48,275 bases of DNA, from the NCBI RefSeq assembly GCF_015680235.1, contig NZ_JADLJL010000037.1:1-48275 (forward strand), written 5' to 3'. Shown here piece after piece: positions 24,559 to 32,703 of this stretch. Below the pieces are notes generated by a model that ran no database searches, was not told where the DNA came from, and worked only from the letters and a program-made list of their open reading frames with translations. Source of the DNA: Pseudomonas guariconensis. GTDB taxonomy: Bacteria > Pseudomonadota > Gammaproteobacteria > Pseudomonadales > Pseudomonadaceae. The first letter of the stretch is position 1; each line of letters starts with the position of its first letter. A program made the translations under genes and the position numbers.

Positions 24559-25121
24559 GCCGGGGCCAATGCCGGGTCACGGCGCCATTGCAGCCAGCCA
24601 CGCACGGCGATCAGGGTAAACAGCGCGTAGAGCGCCGCGGTGAGATAAAGGCCCTTGTAGAGGAACAACCCAACGAAGACGACGTCCAGTACCACCCAAA
24701 GTGCCCAGCACTGCACGCGCTTTTGCGCCATCCACACCTGCGCCACCAGGCTGAAGCCGGTCAGGGCCGCATCGAGCCAGGGTTGTGCCGCGTCGGTCCA
24801 GTGCGCCATGGCGGCGCCCAGGCCAAGGCTCGCCAGCAGGCCCACGCCCAGGCCGGTGAACACGTGCCCGGCCGCCAGGCTGGAAACCTGGCGTGCGTCT
24901 TCCACATGGTCAGGGCGGGTCCACTGCCACCAGCCGTATAGCTGCAGCACGGCGTAGACCAGTTGCAGGAGCATGTCGGAATACAACTTCACTTCGTAGA
25001 AGATCCAGCTGTAGAGCAGCACCATCACCAGGCCGATCGGCCAGCACCAGGGGTTCTGCTTGACCGTGAGCCACACGGCGATGACGCCGAGTACGGCGGC
25101 GAAGAGTTCGAGGCCGGACAT
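24555..25121 (-). CDS. pnuC: PnuC, nicotinamide riboside transporter
   Basis: Inner-membrane protein of 188 aa with about seven helices. PnuC features are visible: VWLTVKQNPWCWPIGLV, FYEVKLYSDMLLQLVYAVLQLYGWWQW (the W-x-x-W ligand region) and WALWVVLDVVFVGLFLYKGLYLTAALYALF. Facilitates entry of nicotinamide riboside, coupled to phosphorylation by the next gene. ATG 25121 is chosen from AAGGA eight bases upstream and because PnuC proteins begin near here; the longer frame to 25298 runs into a REP-like sequence. No riboswitch structure was recognised upstream. Confidence 0.88.
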   Translation of the reverse strand: MSGLELFAAVLGVIAVWLTVKQNPWCWPIGLVMVLLYSWIFYEVKLYSDMLLQLVYAVLQLYGWWQWTRPDHVEDARQVSSLAAGHVFTGLGVGLLASLGLGAAMAHWTDAAQPWLDAALTGFSLVAQVWMAQKRVQCWALWVVLDVVFVGLFLYKGLYLTAALYALFTLIAVRGWLQWRRDPALAPA

Positions 25122-25205
25122 CGGCGATCCTTGGGCAAAGGTTGAGGGCGCGATTGTAGCCTGTAGGGCAGGGAAGCTGTAGGGGAACCTCCAGGCGTTG
25201 TGGTT

Positions 25206-25250
25206 AAACTGGCGGGGCTTGCCCCGCGATTGGGCCGGCCCTGGTAGCGC
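25206..25250. repeat. REP-like element upstream of pnuC
   Basis: GGCGGGGCTTGCCCCGCGAT then GGGCCGGCCC. Partial REP between the chemoreceptor gene and pnuC. Confidence 0.6.
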
Positions 25251-25294
25251 AATTAAATGGCAAGGGCGGCGCCGGCTACGAGCGAGCGGTACGG

Positions 25295-26929
25295 TCACAC
25301 CCGGAACTGGTGCAGCAGCTGCTCCAACTCCTCGCTCAACCGCGCCAGGGAGGCGCCGGCGTCGCTGGATTGGCGCGCCGCGTCGGCGGTTTGTTGCGAC
25401 AGGCCGGCGGTCTCCAGCACGTTGCGATTGATCTCTTCTACCACATGGGCCTGCTGCAGCGTGGCGCTGGCGATCGAGGCATTGAGGGCGGTGAGGTTGT
25501 GCAGCGCCTGGCTGATGGCATCCAGGCTGGTACCCGCCTCGCGGGCCTGTTCGACGGTCTGGCGCGAGGCTTCGCTGCTGGTGCCAATGGCCCTGACCGC
25601 CGCCTCGGACTGGCCTTGCAGGTGCTCGATCATGGCCTGGATCTCGGCGGTCGACTGGGCAGTGCGCTGGGCCAGCAGCCGCACCTCGTCGGCAACCACG
25701 GCAAACCCGCGGCCCTGTTCGCCGGCGCGGGCCGCCTCGATGGCGGCGTTGAGCGCGAGCAGGTTGGTCTGCTCGGCAATCGAGCGGATCACTTCCAGTA
25801 CGCCGCCGATCCGCGTGCTGTGCCCGGCCAGCTCGCCGATCACCTGCACGGCTTGGTCGATGGTGCTGGACAGTCGGTCGATCTGCTGCAGGCTGCCATG
25901 GATCGCCTGCTGGCCATGGTCGACCTGGCGCTGCGCCGCCTGCATTTCGCTGGCGGCCTGCTCGGCGGTCTTGGCCACGTCCTGCACGGCATAGGTGACT
26001 TCGTTGACCGCCGTGGCCACCTGGTCCATCTGCAACGATTGCTGGGCACTGCGCGCCTGGGCCTGACCTGCGTTGTCGCCCACATGCTCGGCCGATCGGG
26101 CCAGGGCATGGGCTGCATCCTGTAGTTGGCCGACTACGCCTTGCAGCTTGCCGTTGAAACGGTTGAAATGCTCGCCCAGGCGGGTGACCTCGTCACGCCC
26201 ATGGGTATCCAGACGGCGGGTGAGGTCGCTCTCGCCGCTGGCGATGGTGGCCATGGCCTGCACCGCCTCCTGCAACGGGCGGGCGATGCTGCGGGCGATC
26301 AACACGACCAATAGCGCCATCAACAGGGCGATGCCAAGCCCCACCAGGGAGGCATCGCGCACCTGGCGCGTGAACTCGGCCTGCACGTCATCGACATACA
26401 CGCCCGAGCCGATGATCCAGCCCCAGGGCTTGAACAGCTGGATGTAGGACGTCTTGGCCACCGGCTCGCTGGCGCCGGGCTTGGGCCAGCGGTAGTTCAC
26501 CGGGCCTGCGCCCTGGCTGCGCGCCAGGCTTGCCATCTCGTTGAACACGGCGAAACCGTCGGGGTCACGGATACCGGAAAGGTCCTGGCCGTCGAGCTTG
26601 GGGTTGGTCGGGTGCATGACCATCCTGGGCGCCAGGTCATTGATCCAGAAGTAGTCGTCCTTGTCGTAACGCAGGCTGCGCACAGTCTGCAGGGCCTGCT
26701 GCTGGGCAGCCTCGCGAGTGAGCGTACCGGCTGCCTCCAGGCCTTGGTAGTAGGCCAGCACGCCGGCGGCAGTCTGCACCACGTGCCGGGTCTTCTCGGC
26801 CTTGGCCTGATACAGGTCGCCATGGAGCTGGCGCAGCATCAGTAGGGCGAACGCCACCAGCATGCCCACCGACACCAGCAAAATCAGCGACAGGCGCCGG
26901 CTGATCGACATCGACCTCAAGGTCTTCAT
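25295..26929 (-). CDS. mcpP: methyl-accepting chemotaxis protein, sCache_2 sensor (McpP-like)
   Basis: Chemoreceptor of 544 aa. TM1 about 13-33, periplasmic single-Cache domain about 40-190 (YDKDDYFWINDLAPRMVMHPTNPKLDG, KPWGWIIGSGVYVDD), TM2 about 194-213, HAMP about 214-266, then the signalling coiled coil with the conserved tip IAEQTNLLALNAAIEAARAGEQGRGFAVVADEVR. The DYFWI..MVMHP pattern is typical of sCache_2 receptors for short carboxylic acids. In P. putida McpP (acetate, pyruvate, propionate, lactate) sits beside uppP, as here. No C-terminal CheR pentapeptide. ATG 26929 with GGAG upstream is preferred to TTG 26932. Confidence 0.82.
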   Translation of the reverse strand: MKTLRSMSISRRLSLILLVSVGMLVAFALLMLRQLHGDLYQAKAEKTRHVVQTAAGVLAYYQGLEAAGTLTREAAQQQALQTVRSLRYDKDDYFWINDLAPRMVMHPTNPKLDGQDLSGIRDPDGFAVFNEMASLARSQGAGPVNYRWPKPGASEPVAKTSYIQLFKPWGWIIGSGVYVDDVQAEFTRQVRDASLVGLGIALLMALLVVLIARSIARPLQEAVQAMATIASGESDLTRRLDTHGRDEVTRLGEHFNRFNGKLQGVVGQLQDAAHALARSAEHVGDNAGQAQARSAQQSLQMDQVATAVNEVTYAVQDVAKTAEQAASEMQAAQRQVDHGQQAIHGSLQQIDRLSSTIDQAVQVIGELAGHSTRIGGVLEVIRSIAEQTNLLALNAAIEAARAGEQGRGFAVVADEVRLLAQRTAQSTAEIQAMIEHLQGQSEAAVRAIGTSSEASRQTVEQAREAGTSLDAISQALHNLTALNASIASATLQQAHVVEEINRNVLETAGLSQQTADAARQSSDAGASLARLSEELEQLLHQFRV

Positions 26930-27225
26930 CAAAGGTACTCCCCGTTGTTCTTGTTATCAGGTGCATCCAAGCATGCCGGGGCCGATGCGGCACACTCGAC
27001 CAAGGGCTAAGTGCCGGGCCAGACGTTTCGTGTCGCATCTGACGCGAGCCATCGACAGGCTGCTCTGATAGGATCTCGGCCGCGCAAGATGAAACCTTTA
27101 GGTATCTGGGCCTTTTCCGCTGGCATTGGCCCCGTCGTGGCTGTAAAACGGCCGGGCCTTAGCGGCAACCATATGTAAATCAAGAACAAGGGGCCTGTAC
27201 GCAGCAGCGCCTCATCGGGGGAACA

Positions 27226-28056
27226 ATGGATTTTTGGAGTGCCTTTCAGGCAATCATCTTAGGGATCGTCGAAGGTTTGACGGAGTTTCTGCCCATCTCC
27301 AGCACCGGGCACCAGATCATCGTCGCCGATCTGATCGACTTCGGTGGCGAGCGAGCCATGGCCTTCAACATCATCATCCAGCTCGGCGCGATTCTCGCCG
27401 TGGTTTGGGAGTTCCGGCGCAAGATCTTCGACGTGGTGCTGGGGCTGTCCAGCCAGCCGACGGCGCGCCGATTCACGGCTAACCTGCTGATCGCCTTCTT
27501 CCCGGCGGTGATTCTGGGCGTGCTGTTCGCCGACCTGATTCACGAATACCTGTTCAACCCGGTCACCGTGGCGGCAGCTTTGGTGGTGGGTGGGGTGATC
27601 ATGCTGTGGGCTGAGCGTCGCGAGCACCGCATCGAGGTCGATCACGTCGATGACATGCGCTGGAGCCATGCCCTGAAGATCGGTTTCGTGCAGTGCCTGG
27701 CGATGATCCCTGGCACCTCGCGCTCCGGCTCTACCATCATCGGTGGCCTGCTGTTCGGGCTGTCGCGTAAGGCAGCGACCGAATTCTCGTTCTTCCTGGC
27801 CATGCCGACCATGGTGGGGGCGGCGGTATACTCGGGCTACAAATACCGCGACCTGTTCCAGCCGGGCGACCTGCCGGTGTTCGCGATCGGTTTCGTGGTG
27901 TCGTTCATCTTCGCCATGATCGCCGTGCGGGGCCTGCTCAAGTTCATCGCCAACCACAGCTATGCGGCCTTTGCCTGGTATCGCATCGTCTTCGGCCTGT
28001 TGATCCTGGCGACCTGGCAGTTCGGCTGGGTCAACTGGGCCACGGCACACGGCTGA
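27226..28056 (+). CDS. uppP: undecaprenyl-diphosphatase UppP (BacA)
   Basis: Membrane enzyme of 276 aa that removes a phosphate from undecaprenyl diphosphate so the lipid carrier for peptidoglycan can be reused. The two signature regions are present: GIVEGLTEFLPISSTGHQII (13-32) and CLAMIPGTSRSGSTIIGGLLFGLSRKAATEFSFFLAMP. Start ATG 27226 follows GGGG at a suitable distance. The next gene begins one base after its stop. Divergent from the chemoreceptor, with a 296-bp gap in which no clear promoter pair was picked. Confidence 0.95.
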   Translation: MDFWSAFQAIILGIVEGLTEFLPISSTGHQIIVADLIDFGGERAMAFNIIIQLGAILAVVWEFRRKIFDVVLGLSSQPTARRFTANLLIAFFPAVILGVLFADLIHEYLFNPVTVAAALVVGGVIMLWAERREHRIEVDHVDDMRWSHALKIGFVQCLAMIPGTSRSGSTIIGGLLFGLSRKAATEFSFFLAMPTMVGAAVYSGYKYRDLFQPGDLPVFAIGFVVSFIFAMIAVRGLLKFIANHSYAAFAWYRIVFGLLILATWQFGWVNWATAHG

Positions 28057-28057
28057 T

Positions 28058-28501
28058 ATGGCACGCACCCAGACCGCGCCTCGCCGTGGCGGCGAACGCA
28101 CTCAGGAGGGCGTTCGCAACCTGGGCCTCAAGCTGCTGGTACTTGCCGGACTGTGCCTGCTGCCGCTGGCAGGGGCGGTGCATATGGCCTGGAGCGGGCA
28201 GTCCTGGCTGCCCCTGGCGTTGTACCCGGCGGTGAGCCTGGTTAGCCTGATGTTGTATTGGCAAGACAAGCAACAAGCCCGGACCGGAGCCTGGCGCACG
28301 CCGGAAAAGGTGCTGCATGCCAGCGAGCTGTGTGGCGGTTGGCCAGGCGCGTTGCTGGCCCAGCAGCTGTTCCGGCATAAGACGCGCAAGGTGTCGTATC
28401 AGCTGACATTCTGGGGCATCGTGGCGGTGCACCAGGTGTTCTGGGTTGACCACTTGCTGTTGGATGGGCGCTGGATGGGTGGGGTGCTGGGCGGCCTCTG
28501 A
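28058..28501 (+). CDS. DUF1294 family membrane protein
   Basis: Protein of 147 aa with a basic N-terminus and about three hydrophobic segments (25-42, 48-66, 118-135). The DUF1294 core is clear: YWQDKQQARTGAWRTPEKVLHASELCGGWPGALLAQQLFRHKTRKVSYQ..FW. The function of the family is not known; in some bacteria the domain is fused to a cold-shock domain, which is missing here. ATG 28058 follows the uppP stop directly, so it is in the same operon. Confidence 0.85.
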   Translation: MARTQTAPRRGGERTQEGVRNLGLKLLVLAGLCLLPLAGAVHMAWSGQSWLPLALYPAVSLVSLMLYWQDKQQARTGAWRTPEKVLHASELCGGWPGALLAQQLFRHKTRKVSYQLTFWGIVAVHQVFWVDHLLLDGRWMGGVLGGL

Positions 28502-28557
28502 GAGGTAGCACGGGCAGGCCCAATCCGCGAGGCAAGTCGCCCCCCAATGACCGACCG

Positions 28558-28590
28558 GCCTTTGCCTTTGCCTTTGCCTTTGCCTTTGCT
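28558..28590. repeat. short tandem repeat (TTTGCC)n
   Basis: Four exact TTTGCC copies plus a fifth ending in T (28561-28590). A simple hexamer repeat that could vary in number by slippage. Confidence 0.85.
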
Positions 28591-28602
28591 TCTGCTTGCG
28601 AT

Positions 28603-29077
28603 GCGCGATGGTCCAGGCGCCGCCAAACGCGACGTCAGGAGGCCGGATGCAGGAGCCAGCGGCTTTTGCCTACTTTTGCCCAAGAGCAAAAGTAGGTCGC
28701 CGTAAAGGCGAAAAGGTGAGTGAGCGCCGCCATGGCGAATGGATATTTCGCTATTTCAATGCAGTCGATAAATTGTTGGTTTTGACGTAAGCGCAAAGTC
28801 CATTTGCGATGGCGACGCTTATTCACCTTTCCGCCCTTACGGCGGGTCACTTTTTGTCAAACGCGACAAAAAGTAACCAAAAAACGCTGGCTCCTGCATC
28901 CGGCCCCTGCGCTGCGCTCCGGGGTTCCCTCGCTCCAGCCTTGCTCCGGCGGGGCGCGGCGAAGGGCCATCCATGGCCCTGCGCCGCTTGCCAGGCATCC
29001 ATGCCTGGCACCCACCTACGCAAGGCTTCCACTCGGCCTCCTGACGTCGCGTTTGGCGGCGCCTGGGCTATCGCGTC
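28603..29077. repeat. large nested inverted-repeat element, no transposase
   Basis: Outer arms 28616-28644 and 29035-29063 are a perfect 29-bp inverted repeat, and similarity continues outward to about 28603 and 29077. Next arms 28641-28661 and 28885-28905 are a perfect 21-bp inverted repeat. Further inside, 28662-28755 pairs imperfectly with about 28800-28884. Each inner arm has its own 10-bp hairpin with a 6-base loop (28670-28695 and 28849-28874). The right side has an extra 129 bp with two more palindromes (28963-28980 and 28990-29009), both centred on ATCCAT. No coding capacity. It looks like two head-to-head copies of a small mobile or structural element. Confidence 0.8.
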
Positions 29078-29199
29078 TGACGAGCAACAGAAGGGGTAGG
29101 ATCATGCCTCTGCTGCTGTTGTTGTGAGCAGGATCTTGTGTGAGATCGAACCTTTCGACTGCGCTCTACGCATTGAATAGCGGCTTTGCCTTAATAATT

Positions 29200-29356
29200 G
29201 GGGCCGCTACGCGCCCCATCGCGGCACAAGGCCGCTCCTACAGGATTACGCAAACCTTGCCGCTGGCGGGTTGCCTGAGCGGGCTTGTCCCGCGATAGGG
29301 CCGGACCCGATATCACCGTCGCCAGTCGGACCGCCGCACCGCCGCTCCCACAGGGG
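29200..29356. repeat. REP cluster upstream of the dehydratase gene
   Basis: REP-type sequences at 29200-29245 (GGGGCCGC...CGCGGCACAAGGCCGC) and 29277-29356 (GAGCGGGCTTGTCCCGCGAT, ending CGCTCCCACAGG). Two or three copies in mixed direction. Confidence 0.65.
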
Positions 29357-29471
29357 ACCAGCGCTAGCCCCACAGGGCCTGCGCATGGCCTCGTAGGTAA
29401 ACGTTCTTTGCCAGCGAGCTCCCGTCGGGCTTAGGATCGGTCCACATTTGCCACGATGAAGGATGATCGTC

Positions 29472-30428
29472 ATGTTCGACCTGCCCGCCCTGCGTGAAGC
29501 CGCCGCTTTCGTCCACCAGCACGTACCTCCCACCCCGCAGCACGCCTGGCCGCTGTTGGCCGACCGGCTCGGCTGCCAGGTGTGGGTCAAGCACGAGAAC
29601 CATGCGCCTACCGGGGCCTTCAAAGTACGTGGGGGGTTGGTCTATGTGCGTTCGTTGCTGGCCAGCGGCAAGCCACCACGCGGGCTAGTCACCGCTACCC
29701 GTGGCAACCATGGCCAGAGCATGGCCCTGGCGGCGCGCCAGGCCGGGCTGCCGTTGGTGATCGTCGTACCCGAGGGCAACTCGCGGGAGAAGAATGCCGC
29801 CATGCGGGCTTTGGGAGCCGAGCTGGTAGAGCATGGCGTCGATTTCGATGTGGCGCGGGAAGAAGCGGCCAGGTTGGCCGAGGCCAAGGGCTATGCCATG
29901 GTGCCGTCCTTCCACCCGGAACTGGTGCGGGGCGTGGCCACCTATGCCTTGGAGTTGTTCGAGGCGGTGGGCGACCTGGACTGCGTCTATGTGCCCATCG
30001 GCATGGGATCGGGGATTTGCGGCCTGATCCAGGCGCGCAACCTGCTGGGTCTGAAGACCCAGATCGTCGGTGTGGTTTCCAGCGCCGCCGATGCCTACGC
30101 CCGGAGCTTCGAGCAGGGCCGCATCGTCACCACCGAAACCGCCGACACTTTTGCCGACGGCATGGCCTGCCGCGTCCCCCATCCCGACGCCTTCGCCCTG
30201 GTGCGCGAGCATGCCGCGCGCATCGTGCGGGTCACCGACGAGGAAGTCGCCCAGGCCATGCGCCTCTATCACGAAGCCACCCACAACACCGCCGAAGGTG
30301 CCGGGGCCGCAGCCCTGGCCGCATTGATGCAGGAGCGCGCGCTGCAGGCCGGCAAGCGTGTGGCCGTGGTGCTCAGTGGGGCGAACATCGACCGCGAGCG
30401 GTATGCGCGTGTATTGATGGGGGCCTGA
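29472..30428 (+). CDS. PLP-dependent serine/threonine dehydratase-like enzyme
   Basis: Fold-type-II PLP enzyme of about 318 aa. The PLP lysine is Lys51 in PTGAFKVRGG; ATRGNHGQSMALAA binds the cofactor phosphate side, the Gly-rich loop is MGSGICGLI and the C-terminal VVLSGANID holds the ring-nitrogen Ser region. It lacks the C-terminal ACT regulatory domain of biosynthetic IlvA, so it is a catabolic-type dehydratase or one acting on a related hydroxy-amino acid, as in ectoine use (EutB). ATG 29472 is chosen because AAGGA lies nine bases before it; ATG 29463 would have the site too close. A LysE-type exporter gene follows after 116 bp. Confidence 0.85.
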   Translation: MFDLPALREAAAFVHQHVPPTPQHAWPLLADRLGCQVWVKHENHAPTGAFKVRGGLVYVRSLLASGKPPRGLVTATRGNHGQSMALAARQAGLPLVIVVPEGNSREKNAAMRALGAELVEHGVDFDVAREEAARLAEAKGYAMVPSFHPELVRGVATYALELFEAVGDLDCVYVPIGMGSGICGLIQARNLLGLKTQIVGVVSSAADAYARSFEQGRIVTTETADTFADGMACRVPHPDAFALVREHAARIVRVTDEEVAQAMRLYHEATHNTAEGAGAAALAALMQERALQAGKRVAVVLSGANIDRERYARVLMGA

Positions 30429-30544
30429 CATGCGCCTGCTGAAATCTTGGAGGTCTTCGAGCAGGCTGCACGGGCCTGACAGCCACGATACAAGCCAGGC
30501 ACAATGCGCCTCTTCTCGAGCCGTAGCGAATACAGAGTGCCCCC

Positions 30545-31189
30545 ATGCCTTTTTCGAATGGATTCCTTCTGAGCCTGTCCTTGTGCCTGGACATCGGCGT
30601 GGCCAACATCGCCATGATCACCCTGGCGATGCGCCGCGGTTTCATGCAGGGCCTCTGGCTGGGCTTGGGCACGTGCGTCGGTGACCTGATCTATGCCGTC
30701 GCGGCGTTGGCGGGCATGACCGTGCTGTTGCAGTTCGAGGCGGTGCGCTGGGCCTTGTGGCTGGGCGGCTCGGCGTTGTTGGTATGGTTTGCGCTGAAGA
30801 TGGCATTGGCGGCCTGGCGTGGCGGGCACCTGGAGGCCCGTGGCCAGGTAGTGATCGAGCCGGCCTGGCGCGAATTCCTGCGGGGAATGTTCCTGGCGAT
30901 GTCTTCGCCCAGTGCGATTCTCTGGTTCGCCGCGGTGGGCGGCGTGTTGATCTCCCGCTCCGGTGCAGGCGGGCTGCTGGAGGCCGGGTTGTTCCTGGGA
31001 GGCTTCTTCACCGCCGGGGTGGTCTGGTGCCTGGGCCTGTGCGGCATCGCCAGCCATGGTGGGCGCTTGCTGGGGGATCGGTTGCTGACCTGGTCGTACC
31101 TGTTGTCGGCAGCGATCTTCTGTTACTTCGCGGGGTACGTGATTCTTTCCGGTTACCGCGAATTCATCCTCACCAGCCCAGCGCTATAA
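30545..31189 (+). CDS. LysE/RhtB-family amino-acid exporter
   Basis: Inner-membrane protein of 214 aa with about six helices. The family start LDIGVANIAMITLAMRRGFMQGLWLGLGTCVGDLIYAVAALAG and the central FLRGMFLAMSSPSAILWFAAVGG are typical of LysE/RhtB/ArgO transporters, which export amino acids. Next to a Ser/Thr dehydratase-like gene it may protect from excess of a hydroxy-amino acid; this is inference. ATG 30545 has only a weak ribosome site (CCCCC before it), but the hydrophobic start fits. Confidence 0.85.
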   Translation: MPFSNGFLLSLSLCLDIGVANIAMITLAMRRGFMQGLWLGLGTCVGDLIYAVAALAGMTVLLQFEAVRWALWLGGSALLVWFALKMALAAWRGGHLEARGQVVIEPAWREFLRGMFLAMSSPSAILWFAAVGGVLISRSGAGGLLEAGLFLGGFFTAGVVWCLGLCGIASHGGRLLGDRLLTWSYLLSAAIFCYFAGYVILSGYREFILTSPAL

Positions 31190-31199
31190 GCCAACCCCA

Positions 31200-31250
31200 C
31201 GCAGGGTTCCGTGGGCTAGCCCCGCGATCAAGGGCGAAGCCTTTGCCATA
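31200..31250. repeat. degenerate REP after the LysE-type gene
   Basis: GTGGGCTAGCCCCGCGATC followed by AAGGGCGAAGCCTTT. Diverged REP core. Confidence 0.55.
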
Positions 31251-31286
31251 CAGCCTCGATGGCTACGAAAAAGATTTTCAGCGCGG

Positions 31287-31313
31287 TGTCGATTTCCCCG
31301 ATTCCTGTTCGAC
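31287..31313 (+). promoter_or_regulatory. ECF-type promoter (TGTCGA-N17-CGAC) of the ECF42 operon
   Basis: TGTCGA at 31287-31292 and CGAC at 31310-31313, separated by 17 bases. ECF42 sigma factors are reported to use a TGTCGA -35 and a CGA/TC -10. It lies 64 bp before the first gene of an operon that ends in an ECF42 gene, so it fits autoregulation. Confidence 0.7.
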
Positions 31314-31376
31314 CAGTCATGAAGGCACCGGCCTCACCCGGTGCCACTCACTCATGAATGATCGGAGGAAACACCG

Positions 31377-31802
31377 ATGAATACCGCAGCCGAAACCGAA
31401 CTCCGCCAACTGATCGAAGGCTGGATGCAAGCCGTGCGCGACCGTGACCTGGATGCGATCACCGCGCCCTATGCCGACGACATCGTGGCCTTCGATGCCA
31501 TCCAGGAACTGCAGTTCAAGGGCAAGGCCGCCTACCGCGCACACTGGGAAATGTGCATGAGCTTTTGCACCGGGCCGATGGTCTTCGAGCTCGCCCAGCT
31601 GACCGTGCACGCCGACGGCGACCTGGCCCTGGCGCATTGGCTCAACCGCTGCGGCCCGGCGGACAACGAAAGCCAGTGCGGCTTCATGCGCGCCACCGTG
31701 GGCTATCGTCGTAGGGGCGGGCAGTGGCAGGTCATCCATGAACACTGGTCGGCGCCCTTCGACATGCAGACCCAGAAGGCCCTGTTCAACCTCAAGCCCT
31801 GA
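31377..31802 (+). CDS. NTF2-like / SnoaL-type DUF4440 protein
   Basis: Small protein of 141 aa with the NTF2-like alpha-beta cone pattern: LRQLIEGWMQAVRDRDLDAITAPYADDIVAFDAI near the start and YRRRGGQWQVIHEHWSAPF near the end. Such proteins bind small hydrophobic molecules; some are isomerases, most are uncharacterised. Strong ribosome site GGAGG before ATG 31377. First gene of the four-gene ECF42 operon. Confidence 0.85.
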   Translation: MNTAAETELRQLIEGWMQAVRDRDLDAITAPYADDIVAFDAIQELQFKGKAAYRAHWEMCMSFCTGPMVFELAQLTVHADGDLALAHWLNRCGPADNESQCGFMRATVGYRRRGGQWQVIHEHWSAPFDMQTQKALFNLKP

Positions 31803-31848
31803 CACCGCTCATCGGTAATTGCCCGCTACCCCAGCATTGGAGACGACC

Positions 31849-32193
31849 ATGAAATACCTGTGCCTGGTCTATTGTGACGAAGGGCTGCTGCACAGCTTGC
31901 CCGACAGCCCCGAAGATGCCGAATGCATGGCCTACGTCGAGTCGTTGCAGGGCTCCGGGCGAATGCTCGCGGCCGAGGCGCTCAAGCCCGTGCAGACTGC
32001 CACCACGGTACGCGTGCGGGGCGGGCGCATGAGCCTGACAGACGGCCCGTTCGCCGAGACCAAGGAACAGTTGGCCGGTTTCTACCTGGTCGATGCCCGC
32101 GACCTCAACGAGGCGCTGAACATCGCCAAGGGCATCCCGGCGGCGCGGGTCGGCAGTGTGGAAGTGCGACCGGTGCGCGAGCTGCAACCCTGA
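31849..32193 (+). CDS. DGPF / YciI-like domain protein
   Basis: Protein of 114 aa beginning MKYLCLVYCDEG and containing SLTDGPFAETKEQLAGFYLVDARDLNEAL, which carries the DGPF sequence that names this family. DGPF proteins are the hallmark neighbours and targets of ECF42 sigma factors; their reaction is unknown. ATG 31849 is chosen because GGAGA lies just upstream and the fold starts there; a frame from 31819 would add ten unrelated residues. 46 bp after the NTF2-like gene. Confidence 0.88.
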   Translation: MKYLCLVYCDEGLLHSLPDSPEDAECMAYVESLQGSGRMLAAEALKPVQTATTVRVRGGRMSLTDGPFAETKEQLAGFYLVDARDLNEALNIAKGIPAARVGSVEVRPVRELQP

Positions 32194-32211
32194 CAACGGA
32201 GAACGCGCATA

Positions 32212-32703
32212 ATGAGCCTTGCACAACCAGGCTTGGCCCAGGCACAGCATGAGCTGGCCATCAGCCGCCTGATCGATGCACCGCCTGCCAAGGTGTTCCG
32301 CGCCTGGACCGAGCCCCAGTGGCTGAGCCAATGGTGGGGGCCTCACGGCATGACCACCCCCGAGTGCGAGATGCAGCTGTGGGTCGGTGGCCTGTTCCGG
32401 ACCCTGATGCGGGCGCCCGATGGCGCCGAGTACCCCAACCAGGGTGTGTTTCTGGAGATCATCGCACCGCGGCGGCTGGTATTCACCGATGCGTTCGGCC
32501 CCGGTTGGGTGCCGTCGGGCAAGGCCTTCATGACCGCCGTGATGACCTTCGACGATGAGCAGGGCAAGACCCGCTACACCGCCCGGGCCTTGCACTGGAG
32601 CGCTGCCGACTGTCGCGCCCATGAAGAAATGGGCTTCTACCAGGGATGGGGCGAAAGCCTGGACCGTCTGGTGGAGGTCGTGACCCAGCGGATGCCGGAC
32701 TGA
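32212..32703 (+). CDS. AHSA1-type SRPBCC protein
   Basis: Protein of 163 aa with the START/AHSA1 pattern: ISRLIDAPPAKVFRAWTEPQWLSQWWGPHGMT at 17-48, then LWVGGLFRTLMRAPDGAEYPNQGVFLEIIAPRRLVFTDAF, and a C-terminal helix MGFYQGWGESLDRLVEVV. The family forms a deep ligand pocket; no enzyme activity can be assigned. CGGAG precedes ATG 32212. Its stop overlaps the sigma gene start (TGATG), so the two are coupled. Proteins of this kind are frequent in ECF-linked operons with DGPF proteins. Confidence 0.88.
   Translation: MSLAQPGLAQAQHELAISRLIDAPPAKVFRAWTEPQWLSQWWGPHGMTTPECEMQLWVGGLFRTLMRAPDGAEYPNQGVFLEIIAPRRLVFTDAFGPGWVPSGKAFMTAVMTFDDEQGKTRYTARALHWSAADCRAHEEMGFYQGWGESLDRLVEVVTQRMPD

Larger units (their letters stand above)
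28502..29471. other. 970-bp gene-free stretch rich in repeats
   Basis: No open frame here looks like a protein. It holds a TTTGCC tandem repeat, a ~475-bp nested inverted repeat and two REP clusters, each listed separately. The ends of this gap are the DUF1294 gene and the dehydratase gene, both on the plus strand. Confidence 0.8.

Noticed and set aside
28558..28590. TTTGCC repeats as a CRISPR array
   Set aside because: Units are six bases with no spacers and no cas genes nearby.
28635..29127. Several 60-110 codon frames inside the inverted-repeat region
   Set aside because: They follow the palindrome symmetry, have no ribosome sites and share no protein pattern.
29191..29623. Minus-strand frames over the REP cluster and dehydratase start
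   Set aside because: They consist of REP sequence and antisense of the PLP enzyme.
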